49,191 nt of DNA from Halococcus thailandensis JCM 13552 (GCF_000336715.1 NZ_AOMF01000171.1:90121-139311); one strand, 5' to 3'; positions 9,219 through 17,278 are shown, numbered from the stretch's first letter. Notes: a model not told the origin generated them from the letters alone. Program-made: numbers and translations.

Positions 9219-9850
9219 CAGCGCTCCGGTGCGTCCGGTGGCGTATCGGCCGCACCGAGCTGCATCCGTCGGTCGTAGTAGCTGTGGACGAGTGCCGAGA
9301 GGAAGACGACGCCGGCGACGAGTGCGGCCCACGCCAGCTCGGGCACTAGTTCGAAGCCGGTGAGCCAGACGCCCCCGACGCCCGCGAGCGCCATCGCCGA
9401 CAGGCCGAGATAGTACCGACTCCACGGGATGTCGTCCTCGCCGACAACGTCGAGATAGACGTCGAGACCGTCGGCCGCCGCGGTGAGCGAGACGGTACCC
9501 CGTGCGTCGTCGAACTCGATGACACCTGCCGAATCCATCTTCGGCAGGTGGAACTGCTGGAGGGCGGTGTAGACGCGCTTTCGCTCGGCCGCACTGAGAT
9601 CGACCCGCGGAACGTCGTTCTCCCACGCGGCGACCTGTTCGGCGAGATCGCCGATGTTCGCCGTTCGTTCGTGCTGTTTGAGCGAGTGCAGTGCGTACCG
9701 CCGGCGGTGGTTGCTCAGTACGTCGAAGAGCGCATCCCGTGAGAGATTTCGGCCACTCCGATCGTTCTCGTCCGCCCCCACCGGCTCCGCCGACGGCTGT
9801 CCGTCGGTCACGTCCGGTTCGGCTGGAGGGTCGCTTGTGGCCGTGCCCAT
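9218..9850 (-). CDS. DUF7344-like winged-helix protein with membrane anchor
   Basis: The 210-residue protein has a Thr/Asp-rich start, then a winged-helix-like domain (LSRDALFDVLSNHRRRYALHSL to about residue 145) typical of the haloarchaeal DUF7344 family. Two hydrophobic segments follow (YYLGLSAMALAGVGGVWLTG and AWAALVAGVVFLSALVHSYY). It looks like a membrane-tethered DNA-binding regulator. The ATG at 9850 is chosen because it precedes the first acidic stretch; frames upstream are non-coding in character. It is followed by a coupled 88-residue membrane protein. Confidence 0.78.
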   Translation of the reverse strand: MGTATSDPPAEPDVTDGQPSAEPVGADENDRSGRNLSRDALFDVLSNHRRRYALHSLKQHERTANIGDLAEQVAAWENDVPRVDLSAAERKRVYTALQQFHLPKMDSAGVIEFDDARGTVSLTAAADGLDVYLDVVGEDDIPWSRYYLGLSAMALAGVGGVWLTGFELVPELAWAALVAGVVFLSALVHSYYDRRMQLGAADTPPDAPER

Positions 9851-9962
9851 GTCTATCCCGTTTGTTGGATTCACTATCAGTGTACTTCCTGCACAGCGTG
9901 CAGGGGATGCACACCGGCTGTGCGTGGCTTTCCCTGTTGGAGAGTGACTTCTCGATGAACGT

Positions 9963-10742
9963 TCACGATACGCTGAAGCCGTCGGCGTGGCGCTTGTAGC
10001 GTCGATACTGTTCCAACGCCCACTCACGCACCGTTTCGTTGGTCGTTTCCAGCAGCGCACGCGGTTCATCATCCTCGGCAACGACGATCTGTACTGTGTC
10101 GTCGAACACTCCGAGCGAGTACGGCAACGTTCCGTCGTAAGCGAACAGTTCGAGTCGTCCGGTCGCCTCCATTTCACCCCACAGATCGGCGTATTCTTGG
10201 GCCGAACAGTAGAGCTCCGCGATATCCGGCTCGACGACGAGCTCGCCCTCCGCGCCGTTACCGACGATCTGCTCGTTCGCTGCCTCCGTTGCGTGCAGCC
10301 CGGTAAACGGGAGTACGACCCGATACCACTCCGTTTCCTTGATGAGCTGCACCTGCTTGTTGATCATCGCGTACGGATCGCCAGGCTGTGCCAGCGTGAT
10401 TTTCGACTCCGCGAGCAACGAGAGATCGAGGTCGAGCGTGTCGTCGGGAACCCACCGCATGAACGATCGCAGTTTGTCCGTGAGCTCCACTTCACTCACG
10501 AGATCGGCGAACGCCTCCGCGACCAGCTCGCCCTGCCGGGTGATCGTACACGTCCCGTTCGTCCGGCTGACCCAGCCCTGCTCTTCGAGCGCGTCGAGAT
10601 TTCGACCGATCGTCGTCCGCGAGGCATCGATTCGATCTCCGAGTACGTGTTTTTCGAGCGTACCGTTCTCGCACAGCAGATCGAGTATCCGCACGCGATG
10701 TTCCGACCGTGCGAGCAGTTCGATGGTGTCGATTGCACTCAT
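9963..10742 (-). CDS. Winged-helix transcriptional regulator with FilR1-type domain
   Basis: The 259-residue protein has an N-terminal winged-helix DNA-binding domain (LARSEHRVRILDLL..., DASRTTIGRNLDALEEQGWV, about 10-75). A C-terminal domain resembles the FilR1 middle domain found in archaeal regulators. It is transcribed away from the secretion cassette that starts at 11093 and shares the repeat-rich 350-base intergenic region with it, so it is the natural candidate regulator of that cassette (inference). Inverted repeats close to its own start (ATACC/GGTAT, 10743-10764; TCTAG/CTAGA, 10780-10793) would fit autoregulation. Confidence 0.85.
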   Translation of the reverse strand: MSAIDTIELLARSEHRVRILDLLCENGTLEKHVLGDRIDASRTTIGRNLDALEEQGWVSRTNGTCTITRQGELVAEAFADLVSEVELTDKLRSFMRWVPDDTLDLDLSLLAESKITLAQPGDPYAMINKQVQLIKETEWYRVVLPFTGLHATEAANEQIVGNGAEGELVVEPDIAELYCSAQEYADLWGEMEATGRLELFAYDGTLPYSLGVFDDTVQIVVAEDDEPRALLETTNETVREWALEQYRRYKRHADGFSVS

Positions 10743-10826
10743 ATACCAATACGAAACACGGTATCACTTAGATTTGCACTCTAGCTAACTAGATCTCGCC
10801 GATCTGTTCTGACAACTCCCCCTCTC

Positions 10827-11063
10827 GTGAGCATCGATGCTCGTTTGGCTGTCGATACACCGATTCAGGCCGTCTGTACTGCTCTTCAGGCTCCCTTTAC
10901 TGCCGTTCAGGCCGCGTTTGCGCCGCTTCAAACGATGCCTGCGATTCGTTCAGGCGGCGTGATACAATGGGGGTGGGAGTCATGGCCTCAGGTAGCGCGC
11001 CACGCTGCATCGATGTCGATGTTCGCGGGGCGTGCAGCGACGGCGGACGATGGTCCCCGCTGA
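10827..11063 (+). CDS. Possible 78-residue protein with heptad repeats (doubtful)
   Basis: A GTG-started frame runs through the 21-base repeats. Because 21 bases is seven codons, it encodes a heptad pattern: IQAVCTA, LQAPFTA, VQAAFAP, LQTMPA. This could be a short amphipathic helix, or a by-product of a DNA-level operator array. There is no ribosome-binding site or family match that I can see. The frame ends 30 bases before the next gene. Confidence 0.25.
   Translation: MSIDARLAVDTPIQAVCTALQAPFTAVQAAFAPLQTMPAIRSGGVIQWGWESWPQVARHAASMSMFAGRAATADDGPR
10864..10955 (+). repeat. Five TTCAGGC elements at 21-22-base spacing
   Basis: TTCAGGC occurs at 10864, 10885, 10906 and 10949, with the degenerate TTCAAAC at 10927. 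The spacing is 21, 21, 21 and 22 bases, two turns of the DNA helix, so all copies face the same side. Flanking bases are also partly conserved (TTTACTGCC-like between copies 2 and 3). This is as expected for a cooperative binding-site array. Confidence 0.7.
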
Positions 11064-11092
11064 TGGGGAACGGAATACGGAGATCCAAGACA

Positions 11093-12013
11093 ATGGCAGA
11101 CGACAACGACAAATCACCGCTGACCCGGCGACGGGTGCTCGGCGGCATGGCAACGATCGGTGCAGCAGGCGCGCTCGGAGCGGGCTCGTGGGCCGCGTTC
11201 AGCGATCGGGCGCAAACAGATGGAACGTTCACCGCTGGTGAGCTCGACGGCAAGATCAGCTACGAGGCGAGCTACAACGGTGAAACCGTCAATTCGACAT
11301 CTGGGATGATTCAGGCAAACCCTGATGCTGATCACGTCGCATTAAGAGTCAATGACCTGAAACCGGGCGACTACGGTAGTCTCGTGTTCGGACTCCAAGT
11401 CAAAACCAACCCCGCGTGGGTCGCCTCATGCGTGAGTACCGAGAACGACGATGGTGAACTCGACGAGCACATGCGCATGATCCCGTTCTACGATACAAAC
11501 GTCAGCTCGTCGTTCTTCGATCCAACCGGGAGTGGTCCTCCAAATAAGGTGGAGATCGGGAGCGGGACGCTAGATGCATACTGGGACAACTCTACTGACA
11601 ACCTGAGTGCGAGAACTGTGAGCGACATTACGTCTGCGGGGCTCTCGCAGGGCACGCGTGACTGGCTGAACGACGACAACTCGGGCGGTACTCTCGAATC
11701 TCCGCCCGATGGCGCTCCTGAGATGGGGGATGGCTGCGTACTTCTCAATGGTCAAGCACTCGACGACAGCAACGATCAGGGCTTCGAACCGTTGCCACCC
11801 GCGGGCGAGGGCGGGAAGATCAACTTCGGTTACGACTGGTCGCTTCCATACGAGACCGGTAACGAAGTCCAGGGAGACAAATTGGACATCGTGTTCAGCT
11901 TCGACTTCATCCAAGCACGTCACAATGGCGATCCGACGGATGGGTCCTACAATCCCGGCGAAAACGCATCTAGCGATCAAAGCGAGGGAGACAACCTAAA
12001 CGGCGGAACCTGA
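11093..12013 (+). CDS. TasA/camelysin-like protein with SipW-type signal, 1
   Basis: The 306-residue protein begins with a twin-arginine-like TRRRVLGG (about 11-18), a Gly/Ala-rich hydrophobic core, then SWAAFSDRAQTDGTFTAGELD. This matches the SipW-dependent signal pattern (hydrophobic Ala/Gly core, xFSDxA, TFTxGxLD) of TasA and camelysin relatives. The rest is a predicted beta-rich extracellular domain with an NPAW..C motif and the C-terminal motif FIQARHNGDP, both shared with the next gene. In Bacillus, TasA forms biofilm fibres after cleavage by SipW. An analogous exported, possibly fibre-forming role is inferred from the signal, the paralogue and the downstream peptidase. An ATG at 11063 is an alternative start. 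Confidence 0.82.
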   Translation: MADDNDKSPLTRRRVLGGMATIGAAGALGAGSWAAFSDRAQTDGTFTAGELDGKISYEASYNGETVNSTSGMIQANPDADHVALRVNDLKPGDYGSLVFGLQVKTNPAWVASCVSTENDDGELDEHMRMIPFYDTNVSSSFFDPTGSGPPNKVEIGSGTLDAYWDNSTDNLSARTVSDITSAGLSQGTRDWLNDDNSGGTLESPPDGAPEMGDGCVLLNGQALDDSNDQGFEPLPPAGEGGKINFGYDWSLPYETGNEVQGDKLDIVFSFDFIQARHNGDPTDGSYNPGENASSDQSEGDNLNGGT

Positions 12014-12117
12014 AACGCCAGCAATGACCGACTGGCGACCGCACAGCGCGCTGCCAGCCCCATTGGCAGTCGAAACGCTCCCAGCGCGTGATTTTTCGAA
12101 ACAACAACAGAACACAG

Positions 12118-12804
12118 ATGACCGATGAAACCACACGACGACGCGTACTGACGGCGATCGCCACCGCTGGCGGGATCGGCGCGCTCGGGGGTGCCGGCAC
12201 GTACGCAGTCTTCAGCGACACCGCGAGCACGAAAGCGACGTTTACGAGCGGATCGCTCGACTTGCGCGTTCACTACGACCGGACATACGTGGGCGATGAC
12301 GAACAAACGGATTCAGGGATTATCGACGGCCAGGGATCGACCGAGTTGCCCGGTTATAGCGAACTCATGACCGGTGATTCCGGGCAACTGAAGTTCTGTT
12401 TCGAGCTCGCCAACAACCCGGCGTACCTCTGGGCTTGTGGCGAGTTGACCACCAGTAGCGACCTCGCGGATGCGATAGAGGCCACGGTTCGCTATCGCGA
12501 CCAGGATGGGACGAAGGGGAATCCCATCGGTGAGAAGAATCGGAACCTCAGTAGTGTGTTCTCGGCACTCAACGATGGACTTCCGCTCGATTCCAAGGGT
12601 CGGGATCGCGATGCAGGCAAACAGACTGCGTACGAGCCGAGTTCGTCGGGCGAGACTACCGGACCGTGTCTCTGCATCGACTGGAAACTTCCTGACGATA
12701 CCGACGCCACGGTTCAGAACAAGGAGTTCGGATTCGATCTCCGATTCCACGCGATGCAGGCCCGTCACCACGACGGGACGAACAATCCGTGCACCGGTGA
12801 CTGA
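12118..12804 (+). CDS. TasA/camelysin-like protein with SipW-type signal, 2
   Basis: The 228-residue paralogue has the same N-terminal layout: TRRRVLTAIATAGGIGALGGAG, then TYAVFSDTASTKATFTSGSLDLR. It also has NPAYLWACGEL and the C-terminal MQARHHDGTNNP motif. It has more cysteines (WACGEL, GPCLCIDW, NPCTGD) than copy 1, so surface disulphides are possible. The gap of 104 bases to copy 1 contains no gene. It probably forms part of the same exported assembly. Confidence 0.82.
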   Translation: MTDETTRRRVLTAIATAGGIGALGGAGTYAVFSDTASTKATFTSGSLDLRVHYDRTYVGDDEQTDSGIIDGQGSTELPGYSELMTGDSGQLKFCFELANNPAYLWACGELTTSSDLADAIEATVRYRDQDGTKGNPIGEKNRNLSSVFSALNDGLPLDSKGRDRDAGKQTAYEPSSSGETTGPCLCIDWKLPDDTDATVQNKEFGFDLRFHAMQARHHDGTNNPCTGD

Positions 12805-12912
12805 AACAGCGATATTGATTGTGATGATGACACCGATACAAACGACGAAGCTCGAACGAACTCGGCGATCGCGATCCAGAGGACAGCAATCTGGGAGACG
12901 GGAACCACGATC

Positions 12913-13467
12913 ATGAACACGCCAGATCGCGGGACGATCTTGCGGTTTGTCGTACTGATCGTGTTGATCGCACTAGTTGCCCCGTTTGCCCTTTACGCCG
13001 TACCGAATGCCGTCGGCGCAGATCACAGCTACGTCGTCCTTTCGGGGAGCATGGAACCGGCGATTTCGACGGGCGATGCCGTCCTCGTGGCCGAACAGTC
13101 ACCAGCATCTATCGAGCGCGGTGACATCATCACATTCGCTACCGAAGACGAGGCAACCCCAACAACTCATCGCGTCGTTGAAGTCGTCCAGACGGACGAG
13201 GGCCGAGAGTTCGTCACGAAGGGTGATGCAAATGAGAACCGAGACCCGCAACAAGTATCTGATAGGAATGTCATCGGGGCACTCGCGTTCTCGATCCCAT
13301 TTATCGGATACGTGATCAAGTTCGCAGGCACCCAGATGGGGTTCCTTGCGCTGGTCGGGATACCACTCGGACTACTGATACTCGGAGAGATCTACGATCT
13401 CGCGGTCGCAGCGCGAAACACGCCGACAGAGACGGACGGGCCGACAGATGTAAACACGGAGGATTGA
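12913..13467 (+). CDS. Signal peptidase I, SipW/archaeal Ser-His type
   Basis: The 184-residue membrane protease has an N-terminal helix (about 10-34), the catalytic serine motif LSGSMEP with Ser46, and THRVVEV with His86 in place of the bacterial lysine. It also has TKGDANENRD with Asp106 and Asp112, then two or three closely spaced hydrophobic segments near the C-terminus. The Ser/His dyad is typical of archaeal, eukaryotic and SipW-type signal peptidases. Haloarchaea have separate general signal peptidases, so a dedicated enzyme next to three SipW-type substrates suggests specialised processing (inference). The next gene overlaps its stop. Confidence 0.9.
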   Translation: MNTPDRGTILRFVVLIVLIALVAPFALYAVPNAVGADHSYVVLSGSMEPAISTGDAVLVAEQSPASIERGDIITFATEDEATPTTHRVVEVVQTDEGREFVTKGDANENRDPQQVSDRNVIGALAFSIPFIGYVIKFAGTQMGFLALVGIPLGLLILGEIYDLAVAARNTPTETDGPTDVNTED

Positions 13468-13910
13468 TGATGGAGCGAACCCGACTCATCACAGTTGTCG
13501 CGGTGTGCGCTATCGCCATCGCAGGTGCCGGCGGTGGTGCCGTTACCTATGCTCAACTTGGAGATTCAGCAGCCGGCGAAGTCTCTTTCTCCTCTGGGAC
13601 ATGGAACACCACTGCGAACACGACAACGAGCGTAAACGGAACGAATACGACGTCAACTGCAACCGAGACTACGACGGAGTCCAGTGTGACCACAAGTTCC
13701 ACCACGACTTCGGTACCGATGACCACCGAAGCAAACGTGACGGACACGTCTACAGAGACGAGCGCGAAAACGACCGCTATCACGACATCCACTCCGTCGC
13801 CAACCGAGACTACGGAGTCATCCACGTCTGCACCCGAAACGACAACCGACGGGACGACGGTCGAAACCACAACTGCCGAGACAACAACGACGAACGGGAC
13901 GACGACTTGA
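13467..13910 (+). CDS. Secreted Thr/Ser-rich protein with SipW-like signal
   Basis: The 147-residue product starts with a hydrophobic core ([20 protein letters not shown]), then [20 protein letters not shown], a variant of the SipW signal pattern with LGDS in place of FSDT. The remaining roughly 100 residues are mostly Thr, Ser, Glu and Asn, with at least six N-X-T sequons (NTT, NGT, NVT), so heavy glycosylation is likely. Starts at 13467 (TGATG overlap with the peptidase stop) and 13470 are both possible. It could be an anchor, spacer or surface coat for the TasA-like proteins (inference). Confidence 0.72.
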   Translation: MMERTRLITVVAVCAIAIAGAGGGAVTYAQLGDSAAGEVSFSSGTWNTTANTTTSVNGTNTTSTATETTTESSVTTSSTTTSVPMTTEANVTDTSTETSAKTTAITTSTPSPTETTESSTSAPETTTDGTTVETTTAETTTTNGTTT

Positions 13911-13964
13911 ACCACCGGGCATAGCCGCAGACGGGTTTAGACACGACGCGAGCTACCACGAACC

Positions 13965-15659
13965 ATGCCCGACGCCGCGCCGTGGTTCGACGAGTACGAA
14001 CAGTTCGGCATTCCGGAAACCCTCGAACCGTATCCCGACGAACCGACCCACTCGTTTCTGTACGAGAGCGCCGACGCCCATCCCGAGCAGGGGCTGGTCC
14101 AGTTCGGACAGAAACTCACGTATCCCGAACTCGCCGAGGCGGTCGACAGGTTGGCGAGCGCGCTCGCGGATCGCGGCGTCGGAAAGGGCGATCGCGTAGC
14201 GACCATCCTGCCGACCTCGATCCAGTTCGTGCTCGCCGACTACGCGATCTCGCGGGCCGGCGGCGTCCACATCCCGAACGACGTTCTCGACGCCGACGAC
14301 GACCTGCGCTATCGTCTCGAAGAGGGCGATCCAGCGGTACTCGTCGGGCTGGACGACCACCGCGAGCTGCTGTGTTCGCTCCGCGACGACCTCGATCTCG
14401 ACCATCTGATCCTTACCGATATCGCGGATTACTCCGACGATCCGCCGAGCGATCACGACGACGTCGCTGGTGCTGAATGGTTGCCCGACGTAATCGAACG
14501 CGCCGACGACGAGCCGCCCGAAATCGACTTCGATCCCGAGGAGGACGTCCACACGCTGCTGTTCACCGGCGGCACCACCGGCCGACCGAAGGGCTGTCTG
14601 CTCACCCATCGCAACGTCACCGCGAACGCCCTCCAGGCGACGGCGAACATGAGTCGGATGGCACAGCTGATGCGCGGCGGCGAGACGGCGCTGATGGCGC
14701 TGCCGCTCTATCACGCCTACGGCTACTCGGTACTGCACTCGCTGATCGAGCTCGGGCTCGATGTACTCACGGTTCCCGACGCGCGCGATACGGGGACGAT
14801 GCGCGATCTCATCGAGACGCACGATCCGGTGATCATGATGGGCGTGCCCACCCAGTTCATGGAGATCGTCGACGAGGAGCTGGGACAGGATATCATCGGC
14901 ATCTCGGGATCGGCACCGCTCGCGAGCGAGACGAAGGACGCCTTCGCCGAGCAGAGCACGGGCGTTTCACAGGGCTATGGACTCTCCGAGATGTCGCCGA
15001 TAACGCATTTCAACACGCGTGGGTTGCTCGACATGATGACCGGCGGCAGCTCCGACGATGGCGGGTTCGACCAGCCGACCATCGGCGTACCGGTGCCCGA
15101 CACGGAGGTAAAGCTCGTCGACGTCGACTCCGGCGAACCGATCCCGCTCGACGAGGCCATCGATGACGAGCGCGAGGGCGAGCTGTATCTCAACGGTCCG
15201 CAGCGCATGCAGGGCTATCTCGATGCCGACAAGCAGCCCTTCGACGACGAGGGGTTCGTGAGCACTGGTGACGTGGCCAAGATCGACGAAAGCGGCCGGT
15301 TCTACGTCGTCGATCGCGTGAAGGACATGATCAACGTCTCCGGGCTGAAGGTCTACTCCGAAGAGATCGACGAGGAGCTGTTCGGCCATCCGGGCGTCAA
15401 GCGGCCGGCGACGATCGGGGTTCCCGATCCCGAGCGCCCCGGGAGCGAGCGCGTGAAGGTCTACGTCGAGCCCGATCCCGACTACGACGGCGATCTCACG
15501 GAAGGAGAGATCGTCGACTATCTGGAAGGTCGTGTCGCAAAGCATGCCGTGCCCGCCGCGGTCGAGTTCGTCGAGCAGGTTCCGCTGACGGATATCGGCA
15601 AGACCGACAAGAAGGCGTTGCGTGAGCGCATCGGGCCGGCGACCGAGACTGCCGAGTAG
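13965..15659 (+). CDS. AMP-dependent acyl-CoA synthetase
   Basis: The 564-residue ANL-superfamily enzyme has the phosphate-binding loop LFTGGTTGRPKGC (about 200-212), the YGLSEMSP motif and the hinge and C-terminal motifs STGDVAKIDESGRFYVVDRVKDMINVSG. Lys near the C-terminus (GKTDKKALR) fits the catalytic lysine. It activates a carboxylic acid with ATP and CoA. Length and motifs fit medium/long-chain fatty acid-CoA ligases, but the substrate cannot be fixed. It starts 54 bases after the Thr-rich gene and is probably a separate unit. Confidence 0.9.
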   Translation: MPDAAPWFDEYEQFGIPETLEPYPDEPTHSFLYESADAHPEQGLVQFGQKLTYPELAEAVDRLASALADRGVGKGDRVATILPTSIQFVLADYAISRAGGVHIPNDVLDADDDLRYRLEEGDPAVLVGLDDHRELLCSLRDDLDLDHLILTDIADYSDDPPSDHDDVAGAEWLPDVIERADDEPPEIDFDPEEDVHTLLFTGGTTGRPKGCLLTHRNVTANALQATANMSRMAQLMRGGETALMALPLYHAYGYSVLHSLIELGLDVLTVPDARDTGTMRDLIETHDPVIMMGVPTQFMEIVDEELGQDIIGISGSAPLASETKDAFAEQSTGVSQGYGLSEMSPITHFNTRGLLDMMTGGSSDDGGFDQPTIGVPVPDTEVKLVDVDSGEPIPLDEAIDDEREGELYLNGPQRMQGYLDADKQPFDDEGFVSTGDVAKIDESGRFYVVDRVKDMINVSGLKVYSEEIDEELFGHPGVKRPATIGVPDPERPGSERVKVYVEPDPDYDGDLTEGEIVDYLEGRVAKHAVPAAVEFVEQVPLTDIGKTDKKALRERIGPATETAE

Positions 15660-15783
15660 CCCGGTTGATTTTCCAGTCCAACTGATAGAAACGTCATGAT
15701 ATCGGGGAGAAGTAGGAGGGGGGGGGTAGTGGAGGAACATCGGCGGCACAATGCATTTGACCGAACGCCCCCTATGCAAGGTC

Positions 15784-16128
15784 ATGCCGTTCCAACCCGA
15801 CAGCGGACTGGAGCAGGAGACCGTCACCGAGCGCGTCGATGCGGCGATTGACGAGAACGAGGTGGTGCTGTTCATGAAGGGCAACGAGCTGATGCCCCAG
15901 TGTGGCTACTCCGATCGCGCGCTTGGGCTGATCTCCCAGTATCGCGACGAGTTCGAGACGGTGGACGTGCTCGAATCGATTGACGAGTATCGGACGGCGC
16001 TCGAAGCCCACAGCGGCTGGACGACGACGCCCCAGACCTACGTCGACGGCGAGTTCATCGGCGGCAGCGACGTGTTGGCTGAACTCGACGAGCAAGGCGA
16101 TCTCGAACCGGCGCTGGCCGGCGAGTGA
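15784..16128 (+). CDS. Monothiol glutaredoxin (CGFS-like, CGYS)
   Basis: The 114-residue protein has the conserved Lys32-Gly33, the active site PQCGYS with Cys40, TTPQTYVDGEFIGGSD (about 82-97) and no second active-site cysteine. Proteins of this class (GrxD/Grx5) carry and deliver 2Fe-2S clusters rather than reduce disulphides. Tyr replaces the usual Phe in CGFS. The ATG at 15784 is chosen over an upstream in-frame start because family members begin close to it. Confidence 0.9.
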   Translation: MPFQPDSGLEQETVTERVDAAIDENEVVLFMKGNELMPQCGYSDRALGLISQYRDEFETVDVLESIDEYRTALEAHSGWTTTPQTYVDGEFIGGSDVLAELDEQGDLEPALAGE

Positions 16129-16222
16129 TGGCGATGGACGAAAGGCAGGGAATATACGTCCGGACCACCGATATACCGACGAACGGGCAGCGTCGGCAGC
16201 ACGCCCGACTGCCGGTGATACC

Positions 16223-16807
16223 ATGAAGGACTGTGTATTCAAACTCCACTCGACGCTCGAACTGCCCCTCGAAGACCTGCACGAGTTCCTCGACGATCCG
16301 CCCCTCCCCGAGGAGCTCGAATCGATCGATCTCACCCGTCGGAACAACACGCTCATCGTCAGCGCCGTCGCCGAGGACGACTCGCTGAGTAAATACACGC
16401 CGACGGCCCAGCTGAAAGCCAGCGTGTCCGAAAACCGGGTCTACGAGGAACCACCAGAGGAACAGAAACCGCCCGCCGGCGGCCCGCGCTGGGGTGGCGG
16501 ACCCGGCGAAGAGGACGAGATGCCGCCCTCCGAGCTCGTCGAATACGCCTGTTTCAAGGGCGACCGGGAGACCGTCCTCCAGAACACCGCCGTCCAGTAC
16601 GCCATGTTCGAGGTGCTTCGTGACATCGCCCGGATCGCCGAGAAGGGCACCCTGACGGCGATCACCGCCTGCGAGGGCGATCTCACCGCCACCCGCATCG
16701 TCGACGGCGAGGAACGACCGGCCTCCCTCGAAGTCGTCGAGGATCCCACCGAGGGGCCGGCAGCGAGCAAGGGCGTCGACTGGCGCAACAACGAGTTCAT
16801 CTCGTAG
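16223..16807 (+). CDS. DUF7110-like conserved haloarchaeal protein
   Basis: The 194-residue soluble protein starts MKDCVFKLHSTLELPLEDL and has a central Pro/Gly-rich low-complexity segment (EEPPEEQKPPAGGPRWGGGP, about 74-93). The C-terminal alpha/beta part has ITACEGDLTATRIVDG. It fits a conserved haloarchaeal family without assigned function. No catalytic motif or membrane segment is seen. It stands alone between the glutaredoxin and the Cdc48 operon. Confidence 0.7.
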   Translation: MKDCVFKLHSTLELPLEDLHEFLDDPPLPEELESIDLTRRNNTLIVSAVAEDDSLSKYTPTAQLKASVSENRVYEEPPEEQKPPAGGPRWGGGPGEEDEMPPSELVEYACFKGDRETVLQNTAVQYAMFEVLRDIARIAEKGTLTAITACEGDLTATRIVDGEERPASLEVVEDPTEGPAASKGVDWRNNEFIS

Positions 16808-16999
16808 CGACCGGCTGCAAGCCAGTATCGCGGCTCCGCAGTGGGCGGACGACCGAAACCGCTTCTCCACTGATCGATCCACAGTTCAGCGCCCCAGCTA
16901 CCGATATCCTCTTTCGTTCCGAGCCCCAACCAAACCCTGAACCGCAACCCCATCGTTCTCCCTCTCTTCCCGACACGGGGGTGCCGATTTCGAGAAACG

Positions 17000-17007
17000 T
17001 TTATATA
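17000..17007 (+). promoter_or_regulatory. TATA box of the Cdc48 operon
   Basis: TTTATATA is preceded by a purine-rich CGAGAAACG (BRE-like). The distance to the ATG at 17033 (about 29 bases from the centre) predicts a nearly leaderless transcript. Confidence 0.8.
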
Positions 17008-17016
17008 GTAGTAGCA

Positions 17017-17031
17017 CTAACTCAGAGTTAG
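17017..17031 (+). promoter_or_regulatory. Perfect palindrome over the predicted transcription start of the Cdc48 operon
   Basis: CTAACTCAGAGTTAG is a 7-base inverted repeat with a single central base. It lies between the TATA box and the start codon, where a repressor would block transcription initiation. No other copy was noticed in the window. Confidence 0.7.
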
Positions 17032-17032
17032 G

Positions 17033-17278
17033 ATGACACCAACACTCCAGCAGTTCGATGACCGAGACGGGGACGCGTTGAGCCGGTACGAGTACGACGC
17101 GTCGGTCGTCTACGCGGCCGATATCGGCTCCGACGCCGACGAGGCGACGGTCGATATCGTCGACAACACGGTGATGATCGTCAGCGGCGACGAACAGGCC
17201 GACTTCGAGATTCCGGAGTCGGGAACGGCCGAAGCGACCATCAACAACGGCGTGCTTACCGTCGAGGTGACGCAATGA
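17033..17278 (+). CDS. Small Hsp20-like (DUF7127-like) protein upstream of Cdc48
   Basis: The 81-residue acidic protein is a predicted all-beta domain ending in [37 protein letters not shown]. The ending resembles the last strands of the alpha-crystallin/Hsp20 domain (G-V-L-T/E-V). It overlaps the Cdc48 start by four bases (ATGA), so the two are co-translated. A substrate-presenting or co-chaperone role for the unfoldase is inferred. It is shorter than a complete Hsp20 protein. Confidence 0.72.
   Translation: MTPTLQQFDDRDGDALSRYEYDASVVYAADIGSDADEATVDIVDNTVMIVSGDEQADFEIPESGTAEATINNGVLTVEVTQ

Larger units (their letters stand above)
10743..11092. promoter_or_regulatory. Divergent control region between the FilR1-type regulator and the secretion cassette
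   Basis: These 350 bases contain two short inverted repeats beside the regulator start (10743-10764 and 10780-10793, the latter with two CTAG sites) and the phased TTCAGGC elements at 10864-10955. No convincing leaderless promoter is visible right before 11093; AT-richer sequence (GATACAATG) lies near 10960. A short open frame at 10827-11063 is dealt with separately. Confidence 0.55.

Noticed and set aside
10864-10955. CRISPR-like array
   Set aside because: The repeats are only 7 bases with 14-base spacers that are themselves partly similar; this is a phased operator-like array, not CRISPR. No cas genes are present.
15718-15726. Run of nine G residues upstream of the glutaredoxin gene
   Set aside because: Could suggest slippage or a quadruplex, but it is outside coding sequence and single; not enough to claim phase variation.
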